Of a DNA stretch of 15,670 bases, positions 1-6,704 are shown piece after piece (the stretch's first letter is position 1; every line of letters starts with the position of its first letter). The notes under the pieces are model-generated. The model was not told where the DNA came from. It worked only from the letters and a program-made list of their open reading frames with translations, and ran no database searches. The position numbers and the translations under genes were made by a program. The DNA lies in contig JAJZMR010000045.1 of the NCBI GenBank assembly GCA_021847535.1, positions 1-15,670 of the forward strand, read 5' to 3'. The DNA is from a bacterium (GTDB taxonomy: Bacteria > Babelota > Babeliae > Babelales > Babelaceae).

Positions 1-1302
1 CTTGAGCGCATGAAAATGCTTGATCAAGAAATGCACTACCCTTCAAAAGCGCTGCGTACCATTTTGGTTGCTGGATCTAACGGGAAGAGCTTGACGATCA
101 ATTTTGCAGCAAAGCTTTTAAGTTCGGAAGGGCTCAAAGTTGGGGCCTATTATGCACCGCATGTACTCACGTATCAAGAGCGTTTTTTTATTAATAATGT
201 CGGTATATCTCAAAAAATATTTACCGATATTGCACAAGATGTTATTAATGTTGCAGAACAGGCTTCGATACAAGCGCACAGTTCGGAACTTTTAGCTCTT
301 ATTGCGCTTATCTATTTTAAGCAAGAAAAAGTTGATGTTGCACTTCTTGAAGTTGACAATGGTGGGCTGTACAACCCCGTTAATATTTGTCATGCCATGG
401 TTGCAGCTATTACCCGAATCACTGAATCGACTATACATACAACAGCCTTACAGCTTGAAGCGATGACCCATGCTGCTGTGGGTATCGTTAAAAAAGGCAC
501 CTATGTAACCTCAGGTGATCAAAATAAAGCGACGCTTCATCTAATGGAGCAGCTTACCCTTACACAAGGGGGTAATTGGCTTATGCCGATTAGAAAAGTG
601 GTAGCGCTTAATTATCCATTTGAGCAACTTCATGGCCGTTGCGCTGCCCTTGCAGAACGTATCGCTTTGACATTTATCGAACATTGCATGCCAGAAAAGG
701 AGATCCCTCAATCTGAACGATTACTGGTAAAACAAAAAATTCAACGTGGCAGACCGACTATCGAGGCAAAACGCCAACGCGAATTAAATCCGCTCAAGAC
801 GCTTGAACAATTCTGGAAAGAGGTTACCACAGACTTGCCCAGCAAGTTCCAAATTTTAGACAAAGAAAAACCGACTATTTTACTTGATAATGCACATAAT
901 ATTGATGCCTTTAAAAACCTACTGCTCGGCGTGAGACTGCTTCATTATCAACGCGCACTTAAAGGGCTCAGCCTTATCATCGGTGCAGCTGCAGACACAC
1001 TGCACAACCAAGAATTTGTAAAATTGATCCGCTATTTCTTCAAAAAAACATCGGGCCAGCTTTTTATATGCCCGATCAAAGAGCTCGTTAAAGGTGTTCA
1101 TGAAGAAAAAACATGGGACGTTGAACAAGTGACGCTTGATATGAAAAAGATGAAGATAAAAGCAAAAGCTTGCAAAAACTTTGAAGAAGCACTTGAAAAC
1201 GCAAAAAAATCAGTTGATGATCGCCACGGATTAATTGTTATTACTGGTTCACACAGTATTATCAATGAATATTGGCAATCTAAGGATATTAAGAAATTTT
1301 AA
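1..1302 (+). CDS. folC: FolC-like folylpolyglutamate/dihydrofolate synthase, 5' end outside window
   Basis: Mur-ligase-superfamily enzyme that would add glutamate to folate (or to dihydropteroate) using ATP in the cytoplasm. The reading frame is open from base 1, and the codons before the first ATG (position 10) read LERM, matching the conserved start of FolC domains (LxRM/LERI, then about 20 residues to the P-loop). The gene therefore begins upstream and ATG10 is not the start. The P-loop is GSNGKSLT (73-96; family norm GTNGKGST). The nucleotide-domain motif LLDNAHN is near 880-900 (norm LDGAHNP). The region 457-492 aligns with the family's EKAGI(I)KPG segment, but the Lys that is carbamylated in characterised FolC is Ala (475-477). 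It ends at TAA 1300-1302, just before a terminator. FolC fold is likely; the changed motifs leave exact activity uncertain. Confidence 0.75.
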   Translation, partial: LERMKMLDQEMHYPSKALRTILVAGSNGKSLTINFAAKLLSSEGLKVGAYYAPHVLTYQERFFINNVGISQKIFTDIAQDVINVAEQASIQAHSSELLALIALIYFKQEKVDVALLEVDNGGLYNPVNICHAMVAAITRITESTIHTTALQLEAMTHAAVGIVKKGTYVTSGDQNKATLHLMEQLTLTQGGNWLMPIRKVVALNYPFEQLHGRCAALAERIALTFIEHCMPEKEIPQSERLLVKQKIQRGRPTIEAKRQRELNPLKTLEQFWKEVTTDLPSKFQILDKEKPTILLDNAHNIDAFKNLLLGVRLLHYQRALKGLSLIIGAAADTLHNQEFVKLIRYFFKKTSGQLFICPIKELVKGVHEEKTWDVEQVTLDMKKMKIKAKACKNFEEALENAKKSVDDRHGLIVITGSHSIINEYWQSKDIKKF

Positions 1303-1312
1303 TGAATTTTTT

Positions 1313-1351
1313 AATAAGGGGCCTGTATGTCATAACCGGGTCCCTTATTTT
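1313..1351 (+). terminator. Rho-independent terminator after folC
   Basis: Left arm AATAAGGGGCC (1313-1323) and right arm GGTCCCTTATT (1339-1349) form an 11-bp stem with one G.U pair and a 15-nt loop, followed by a short T run (1348-1351). It lies 11 nt past the folC stop codon. It would separate folC from atpB, and it argues against reading the small ORF that overlaps it as a gene. Confidence 0.7.
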
Positions 1352-1352
1352 A

Positions 1353-1381
1353 TTGCACTTATTACTACTTCATTTTATACT
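1353..1381 (+). promoter_or_regulatory. Candidate sigma-70-type promoter for atpB-atpE
   Basis: TTGCAC (1353-1358), a 17-nt spacer, then TATACT (1376-1381, 5 of 6 to TATAAT). It sits immediately after the folC terminator and about 53 nt before the atpB ATG. The -35 box is weak (3 of 6). Two further TATACT boxes (1407-1412, 1412-1417) lie closer to the gene but lack a matching -35 box. Confidence 0.4.
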
Positions 1382-1434
1382 CAGTAACAGAAGTAAACAT
1401 ATTTTTTATACTATACTAGTGTTCGCAGTATATC

Positions 1435-2250
1435 ATGACAGGATTCGATCTTTTTCATCACACGTATTGGAACCCTTTTTCATACTTTGGCATTGAGCAT
1501 CCCTTTTTAACCATCCAATTAGACCTTATTTTCACAACCTGGCTCGTCTTAGCACTCTTAACCATTTTTTCTCTCATAGGCAACTATGCGCTTAGACACC
1601 CTGAAAGCCTTCTGCACACGGCATATCTGCTCATCGCTCAAGAATTTGTAAATTTTATCGAACAGTCATGGCAAGGAAAGTGCCCAAAGCGCTATTTTTT
1701 TATGATATCGAGCCTTTTTATTTTCATACTTACCTGCAATTGGCTTATGCTTTTGGGGCTTGAAGAACCGACATCCAATTACAATACCGCCCTTGCACTT
1801 GCTCTTGTTTCTTTTTTTTACATTCAAAAAGAATCCCTTGCCCATCATGGATTTATGGCCTACGCACGGGAATATTTCAAAACGCCTTTACGTATCAGTA
1901 CCTTTTCATGGATCAAACTTCCGCTTATTATTATGCAATATCTTCTTAACGCAGTTGCCGCAATCGCCCTTTTTCCACTCGAGTTGATGAGCAAATTTTC
2001 CAGTGTTCTTTCAATGTCATTTCGTCTTTTTGGAAATATTTTGGCAGGATCGATCGTTTTTTCGCTTTGGAATGCTCTTACAAAGACAACCTGGTATTGG
2101 CAATTAATTGGCCTGTTAAGCGGCGTGAATATTATTATTTTAGCTTTTTTTGGTATTTTTGAAGGTATTATCCAATCATTTGTATTTACCATTTTGACAA
2201 CGACCTATCTTGCATTAGCGACCACGACTACCCAACAGGACAGACCATGA
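1435..2250 (+). CDS. atpB: F-type ATP synthase subunit a
   Basis: Membrane stator subunit that forms the two ion half-channels facing the rotor ring. At 271 aa it is normal for the family. It is strongly hydrophobic, with about five to six membrane segments. Recognisable family signatures are EPTSNYNTALALAL (norm PTxDLNTTLALAL), the key stator arginine in SMSFRLFGNILAG (about residue 198), and the last helix GIFEGIIQSFVFTILTTTYLA with the conserved Gln. No clear Shine-Dalgarno precedes the ATG; this start gives the usual N-terminus before the first helix. The stop overlaps the next start as ATGA (2247-2250), so translation is probably coupled. Only atpE follows: the b and delta subunits and F1 are not adjacent, unlike the common single atp operon. 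Confident call. Confidence 0.93.
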   Translation: MTGFDLFHHTYWNPFSYFGIEHPFLTIQLDLIFTTWLVLALLTIFSLIGNYALRHPESLLHTAYLLIAQEFVNFIEQSWQGKCPKRYFFMISSLFIFILTCNWLMLLGLEEPTSNYNTALALALVSFFYIQKESLAHHGFMAYAREYFKTPLRISTFSWIKLPLIIMQYLLNAVAAIALFPLELMSKFSSVLSMSFRLFGNILAGSIVFSLWNALTKTTWYWQLIGLLSGVNIIILAFFGIFEGIIQSFVFTILTTTYLALATTTTQQDRP

Positions 2251-3185
2251 CTTTAGATCTCGTGATTCATTATGGCGGCACTGCATTTTTGGCCGCTTTT
2301 GCTTTTTTCAGCAGTTCTTTAGGCCAAGCCCGCATAGGTAAGGCAGCGCTCAAAGCTTCGGACCGCCAACCCGGCGATGACCGCGCTATTAAAAAAATTT
2401 TTTTCACCGGCATCGCACTCAGTGAAACGGTTGCATTAATAGCACTCGGCGCGGCTATCTATCTTTTTTATTCCCCTATTACCTCGCCTGTGCAAATCTA
2501 TGTACGCATTGCCGTCTACGCTGCTATTATAGTTCCCTGTGTGTTAATCAGTTATTTAGGTTCAGCAAGCATAGCAGAATCATTACAATCGGCAGCTCGG
2601 CAACCATTTTTAGTTCAGCAAATTTTAAATTTTATGCTCGTCACGCAGTCACTCATGCAGACGCCTGTTATATTTTGTGCCATTTTTGCATTTATTATCA
2701 CGATGCAAGCAAAACAGATCACGACTCTGCCGGCAGCGTTACAGTTAAGCGCTGCAGGAATCATGCTTGCACTTTGTAGTATTGGACCATGTATCGGATT
2801 AAGTTACTTTATCAAACATGCAAGTAAATCCCTGAGAATAAATCGCGCATCATTCGGACAACTTTTTTCATGCACCTTTATTAGTCAAGCGATTATAGAG
2901 ACACCCTTTTTGCTTGGCCTTGCAACAACAATCGTACTTTTGCAACTTGAGGTGACAACCATTTCAAAAGGAATCACACTTATATGCGCAGCATTAGCTT
3001 TAGGCGGTTGCACTATCCCTGTCAGCATCGCTTCAGCATATGCATCAGCAAAGATATTGCCCGGCGTTGCAGCAAACCCACAACATGCCCCGAAACTTGC
3101 CCGCTTCAGCATTTTTTGCCAAGCATTTATTGATACAACAGCAATTTATGGGCTTATTATCGCGCTTCTTATTATATCTTTCTAG
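2247..3185 (+). CDS. atpE: Four-hairpin fused ATP synthase c subunit (rotor ring proteolipid)
   Basis: Rotor-ring subunit that carries ions past subunit a. Canonical bacterial c is 70-90 aa with two helices; this is 312 aa with eight predicted helices, read as four c units of about 79 aa (residues about 8-75, 84-153, 163-233, 241-311). Unit 1 has the family loop (GQARIGKAALKASDRQP) and Glu60; unit 2 keeps the loop ARQP but has Gln138 at the ion site; unit 3 has SIGPCIGLSY and Glu218; unit 4 has Asp296 in AFIDTTAIYGLIIALLI, very like the second helix of sodium-type c subunits. The site residues are 78, 80 and 78 apart. Gln27 lies 33 residues before Glu60, the spacing of the Gln/Glu sodium ligands in Ilyobacter c. 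It overlaps atpB by ATGA and converges on the ligase gene with a 14-bp tail overlap. The fold assignment is firm; stoichiometry and ion are inference. Confidence 0.9.
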   Translation: MTLDLVIHYGGTAFLAAFAFFSSSLGQARIGKAALKASDRQPGDDRAIKKIFFTGIALSETVALIALGAAIYLFYSPITSPVQIYVRIAVYAAIIVPCVLISYLGSASIAESLQSAARQPFLVQQILNFMLVTQSLMQTPVIFCAIFAFIITMQAKQITTLPAALQLSAAGIMLALCSIGPCIGLSYFIKHASKSLRINRASFGQLFSCTFISQAIIETPFLLGLATTIVLLQLEVTTISKGITLICAALALGGCTIPVSIASAYASAKILPGVAANPQHAPKLARFSIFCQAFIDTTAIYGLIIALLIISF

Positions 3186-4200
3186 AACGATCTTCTTTTA
3201 CGACAAGTCGAGCTGATTTATCTTTCCGCAACCCTTTATAACGCGGAACACGCAATTTATTACCCTTAGTCCACTGAGCAAATTTAAAATCAGCAACAAG
3301 ATCAGGCCGTACCCAATGCACCCCACGCACAGGGCCATCATAATTTTCCACAGGACATTTTTGTACTATGCGTGCACGTAATTTTTTGCCTAATACTGCC
3401 AATGTATCGCGAGAAAAGCCGCTGCCTACCTTACCCGCGAATATAAGCTTATCGTTGTGATAATACCCAACAAGCAAAGCTCCAAAATCAGTCCGCGAAC
3501 CTCCAGGATCAGTGTATCCAACAATAATAAGTTCCTGCCCCAGAGAACATTTAAATTTAAGCCATGCAGATGATCTGGCCTGTTGATAGGAACTATGTAT
3601 CTGCTTGGCTATCAGGCCCTCCCATCTATTCTTACAAGCCTGCTTGAAATAGATAAGGCCGTCAGGCGAACGATAATCCGTATAAATAAGCAGATTGTTG
3701 TAAATAAGAATTTTTTTTAAGAGTTCTTTGCGCACAAGCAACCCAAGGGCCGTAATATCATGACCATGCAGATAAAGGGCATCAAAGATATGGTAGTAGA
3801 CCGGTGTCACGTTTTCATGCAGGTGGATACGGGCAAGATCATGTAAATTGATACGCGACTGCAAAAGTTGAAAATCTGAAACCCCGTGAGCATCGAGCGC
3901 AACAATTTCGCCATCGATAATAAAATTATCCGCCTGCTGCGCTTGTAAAGCATGGACAAGCTCAGGATATTCATCATTCATCAACCGTTCATTGCGAGAC
4001 ATAAGCCTGACAATGCCATTTTTTTTAACCGCTATGCAGCGAACACCATCAAATTTATGTTCATATATCCATTGCGCGCTTGAAAAATAGTCTTCGGTTA
4101 ATGTAGCAAGCATGGGGTGAATAAAAAGAGGTTGTGGGGATTTTTTAATTTTTTTTAAATCTTCCGGCTCAAGCCGTTCAAAAAAATCTTTATTCTTCAT
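3172..4200 (-). CDS. Stand-alone ATP-dependent DNA ligase, LigD ligase-domain type
   Basis: Seals DNA nicks through an enzyme-AMP lysine intermediate. Nucleotidyltransferase motifs appear in order: I EHKFDGVR with the adenylated Lys49 (residues 47-54), Ia SRNERL (68-73), III FIIDGEIV (93-100), IIIa YYHIFDALYLHG (135-146), IV EGLIAK (194-199), V WLKFK (213-217). An OB-fold domain follows, ending in VHWVRPDLVADFKFAQWT, typical of the LigD ligase module. At 342 aa it has no polymerase or phosphoesterase domain, and no Ku gene is in the window. A Lys-rich stretch of about 25 residues precedes the catalytic domain. The start is preceded by AGGTG about 9 nt upstream. The gene ends inside the last codons of atpE (convergent, 14 bp shared). 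It could serve end joining or general repair; the sequence does not decide. Confidence 0.9.
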   Translation of the reverse strand: MKNKDFFERLEPEDLKKIKKSPQPLFIHPMLATLTEDYFSSAQWIYEHKFDGVRCIAVKKNGIVRLMSRNERLMNDEYPELVHALQAQQADNFIIDGEIVALDAHGVSDFQLLQSRINLHDLARIHLHENVTPVYYHIFDALYLHGHDITALGLLVRKELLKKILIYNNLLIYTDYRSPDGLIYFKQACKNRWEGLIAKQIHSSYQQARSSAWLKFKCSLGQELIIVGYTDPGGSRTDFGALLVGYYHNDKLIFAGKVGSGFSRDTLAVLGKKLRARIVQKCPVENYDGPVRGVHWVRPDLVADFKFAQWTKGNKLRVPRYKGLRKDKSARLVVKEDRSRKI

Positions 4201-4224
4201 TATCGCTACACCTACTTAGATATA

Positions 4225-4271
4225 TTTACGATGGAATTTTATCATTAACGTCGGTAAAATTCAATCGTAAA
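4225..4271. promoter_or_regulatory. Long inverted repeat in a divergent intergenic region
   Basis: Arms TTTACGATGGAATTTTA (4225-4241) and TAAAATTCAATCGTAAA (4255-4271) are complementary at 16 of 17 positions around a 13-nt loop. It lies between the divergent starts of the ligase (4200) and the glycosyltransferase (4405), so it terminates neither. It could be a two-way operator, an RNA structure in a 5' leader, or the end of a small repeat element. No U run is suited to termination. Confidence 0.6.
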
Positions 4272-4372
4272 AATATGCAGCCTCGTGCTCGGCCGATACG
4301 CAGATTTTTAGCTCATTGCGCAGGCACATGTTATTTCTTGAATTGGTGCTTGCTTTGCTTGCAATTGCGCGT

Positions 4373-4401
4373 TAACCTTTTGAAAAAAATGAGAAAGGTT
4401 A
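4373..4401 (+). promoter_or_regulatory. Leader hairpin covering the glycosyltransferase ribosome site
   Basis: TAACCTTT (4373-4380) pairs perfectly with AAAGGTTA (4394-4401) around a 13-nt loop. The right arm contains the AAAGG Shine-Dalgarno element 6 nt before the ATG at 4405, so folding would hide the ribosome site. Seen in sequence; a regulatory role is inference. Confidence 0.4.
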
Positions 4402-4404
4402 TCT

Positions 4405-5553
4405 ATGCATAAAGAAAATAAAACGGCAGTTGTCTATATCATCACCAAGTTAGAATTAGGTGGTGCTCAAAAAATTTGCCTTGCACTTTTTAATGATATT
4501 GAACAGCAGGGATATACAACACATCTTATTACCAGCGCAGAAGGAACATTAGTTCCTCAAGTAAAAAGTAATCCAAAAGCGCACCTCCTTCCTTCTATGA
4601 CCAGAGAAGTACGTTTTTGGGCCATTTTCCAGGAAATAAAAAACTTTTTTACCCTTATGCGCGAATTACGCGCCTTGAAAAAAAAATACACTGATATCAT
4701 CGTCCATACCCACAGCACCAAGGCAGGTATTGTCGGCCGGTGGGCAGCGCGACTTGTCGGCATAAAAAAAATTATACATACCGTTCATGGGTTTGCTTTC
4801 CATAATTTTCAATCATGGTTTACCTGGACCGCACTTTATATTCCAGAAGTTTTGACCAGTCTTATTACTACCGCTTTTATTTTTGTCAGTGAGGCTGATG
4901 CCGCAACAGCCTCGCGATTATTTCCTTTGGTCAGTAACAAAAAAAATATTATTCGTGCTGCCATCGACGACCACCTTTTTACCAATCTCATGCCGGTCAA
5001 AAAATCACCACTGAACCATAATGCCCCCTTTATTGTGGGCACGATCAGCTGCTTTAAACCTCAAAAAAATCTTTTAGACTTATTAAAAGCGTTTGAAATT
5101 GCCTATCGCGCAAATCCACAACTCCGTTTGGAAGTTATAGGGGATGGCCAACAGCGGCCTGCGCTTGAAGCATTTATCCGTCACCATGACTTGAGTGATG
5201 TTATCACGCTCCATGGCTGGCAATTAAAAGTCGCTGATATTATGCAACATTGGCATCTTTTTGCGCTCAGTTCTTTATGGGAAGGGCTCCCTTGCGCACT
5301 TATTGAAGCGCGCCTGTTAAAGCTCCCCATAGTCACTTATAACACCGGCGGTATTAGCGATATTATTTTTCATGGAGTTAATGGTTTAGTGTATCCTCAA
5401 AAACACTGGCAACAATTAGCACAAGGGATACTTTTACTTGCACAGGATGATATTTTATACGCCACACTCGCCCATTACCCTGACAATCTCCAGGCGTTTA
5501 CCCGCCAAGAAATGATAAAAAGACATGAAACACTCTATCAACAGCTGCAATAA
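4405..5553 (+). CDS. GT-B fold glycosyltransferase, family 4-like
   Basis: Probably transfers a sugar from a nucleotide-sugar donor to a glycan or lipid acceptor at the cytoplasmic membrane face. The 382-aa length is typical. The N-terminal half carries LELGGAQK (about residues 17-24), the WcaA/WbpH-like stretch HTHSTKAGIVGRWAARLVG, and HTVHGFAF. The C-terminal half has a donor-binding Rossmann domain with GTISCFKPQKN (KPQKN-type start), VIGDG, and the EX7E motif EGLPCALIE (Glu293 and Glu301), followed by NTGGISDII. The ATG is preceded by AAAGG at 6 nt spacing. It is alone on its strand, with a 204-nt leader upstream and the PLP enzyme 58 nt downstream. Lipopolysaccharide or capsule sugar assembly is the usual role of such enzymes; donor and acceptor cannot be read here. 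Confidence 0.88.
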   Translation: MHKENKTAVVYIITKLELGGAQKICLALFNDIEQQGYTTHLITSAEGTLVPQVKSNPKAHLLPSMTREVRFWAIFQEIKNFFTLMRELRALKKKYTDIIVHTHSTKAGIVGRWAARLVGIKKIIHTVHGFAFHNFQSWFTWTALYIPEVLTSLITTAFIFVSEADAATASRLFPLVSNKKNIIRAAIDDHLFTNLMPVKKSPLNHNAPFIVGTISCFKPQKNLLDLLKAFEIAYRANPQLRLEVIGDGQQRPALEAFIRHHDLSDVITLHGWQLKVADIMQHWHLFALSSLWEGLPCALIEARLLKLPIVTYNTGGISDIIFHGVNGLVYPQKHWQQLAQGILLLAQDDILYATLAHYPDNLQAFTRQEMIKRHETLYQQLQ

Positions 5554-5611
5554 AAGCGTATACTAACTATAAAAATGAGTCATCACTCTGTATCTTCAGC
5601 TCAATTGTACT

Positions 5612-6529
5612 ATGAAATGTTATAAAAACCTTTTACAAGCCATCGGCAACACACCGCTTGTTCGGGTGCCATTTGATTCTCCAGCAAAAATATATGCAAA
5701 ACTTGAATACCTCAACCCTGGTGGCAGCATTAAGGACCGCGCAGCGCTTTTTATGATCCAAGAAGCAGAGCGCTTAGGCCTGCTCAAGCCGGGCGGCACG
5801 CTTATTGAAGCATCTTCGGGAAATCAAGGTATAGCAACGGCTATGATCGGGGCAATGAAGGGCTATAAGGTCATTATTACCGTTTCAGAAAAAATAAGCG
5901 AAGAAAAACAAAAGACCTTACAGGCATACGGCGCACAATTAATTCGCTGCAAACCAACACTTCATCTACAAGAGCCAGAAAGTTATCACACCAAAGCGCT
6001 TGAAATTCATCGCGCAACCCCTAATTCATTCATGCTCAACCAATACTTTAACCCGACAAACGCCGGTGCCCATTATGCAATGCTCGGGCCTGAAATTTGG
6101 CACCAAACAGAAGGGACCGTTACCCATTATTGTGCAGCGGCAGGAAGTGGCGGAACGGTAAGTGGCGCCGGAAAATATCTTAAAGAACAGAATAACAAAA
6201 TCAAGGTAATCGCCGTTGATGTACCCAACTCTTATCGATCGACGGACAAAAATCCGCAACCCTACAAATTAGAAGGAATTGGTGTCGATTACGATACCCC
6301 GCTACTGGATACTCAGACAATTGATGATTTTATTCTAGCAAGTGATGATAACGCAATCGCCATGCTTAAAACAATGGCTCGTCACTATGGCTTTCTTATT
6401 GGCCCATCAAGTGGGGCAGTTGCTTATGCCGCAGCCCAAATTGCGCCAACATTAACCAAAAACGATGTACTGGTCATGGTATTTGGGGATTCAGGCCGCG
6501 CTTATTTAACTAAAAATTTTTACTCCTGA
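5612..6529 (+). CDS. PLP-dependent cysteine synthase / cystathionine beta-synthase-like enzyme
   Basis: Fold-type II PLP enzyme performing beta-replacement on an activated serine, making cysteine or cystathionine. Motifs: IGNTPLVR (residues 11-18), the PLP lysine Lys41 in NPGGSIKDR (35-43), the substrate loop EASSGNQG with Asn71 (66-73), the PLP-phosphate loop GSGGT (178-182) and GPSSGA (264-269) for the pyridine nitrogen. The C-terminal FGDSGRAYLTKNF resembles the PDSxRNYMTKF end of the cystathionine beta-synthase branch more than plain CysK, and EASSGNQG departs from the usual ExTSGNTG. At 305 aa it has the catalytic domain only, with no heme or Bateman domains. No clear Shine-Dalgarno is seen; the start is chosen because it sits at the usual distance before IGNTP. 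Family firm, exact substrate open. Confidence 0.88.
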   Translation: MKCYKNLLQAIGNTPLVRVPFDSPAKIYAKLEYLNPGGSIKDRAALFMIQEAERLGLLKPGGTLIEASSGNQGIATAMIGAMKGYKVIITVSEKISEEKQKTLQAYGAQLIRCKPTLHLQEPESYHTKALEIHRATPNSFMLNQYFNPTNAGAHYAMLGPEIWHQTEGTVTHYCAAAGSGGTVSGAGKYLKEQNNKIKVIAVDVPNSYRSTDKNPQPYKLEGIGVDYDTPLLDTQTIDDFILASDDNAIAMLKTMARHYGFLIGPSSGAVAYAAAQIAPTLTKNDVLVMVFGDSGRAYLTKNFYS

Positions 6530-6614
6530 TCTTACAAAAATTCTCTTCATCGTGTCGGCCACAGTAATTATTTTTTAAAATATCATTGCTATAGTTAATT
6601 TTATTGGTTTAAAA

Positions 6615-6620
6615 TATAAT
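6615..6620 (+). promoter_or_regulatory. Possible -10 element upstream of ldh
   Basis: A perfect TATAAT within the very AT-rich 175-nt gap (6530-6704) ahead of the lactate dehydrogenase. No convincing -35 box lies 16-18 nt upstream, so this may be chance in AT-rich DNA. The gap holds no gene and no clear terminator that I can see. Confidence 0.25.
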
Positions 6621-6704
6621 CATATGCTTAAACTCATAAAAAAATATAAACAAAAATAAAGATATATTTATGATAAAAAAATAATATCAAGAGATTGATT
6701 AGCT

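Noticed and set aside
1302..1496. 64-codon hydrophobic frame between folC and atpB
   Set aside because: It contains the folC terminator hairpin and the atpB promoter candidate, overlaps the atpB start by 62 bp and has no ribosome site.
6540..6580. Terminator after the PLP enzyme (GTG...CAC then a T-rich run)
   Set aside because: The stem is only about 3 bp.
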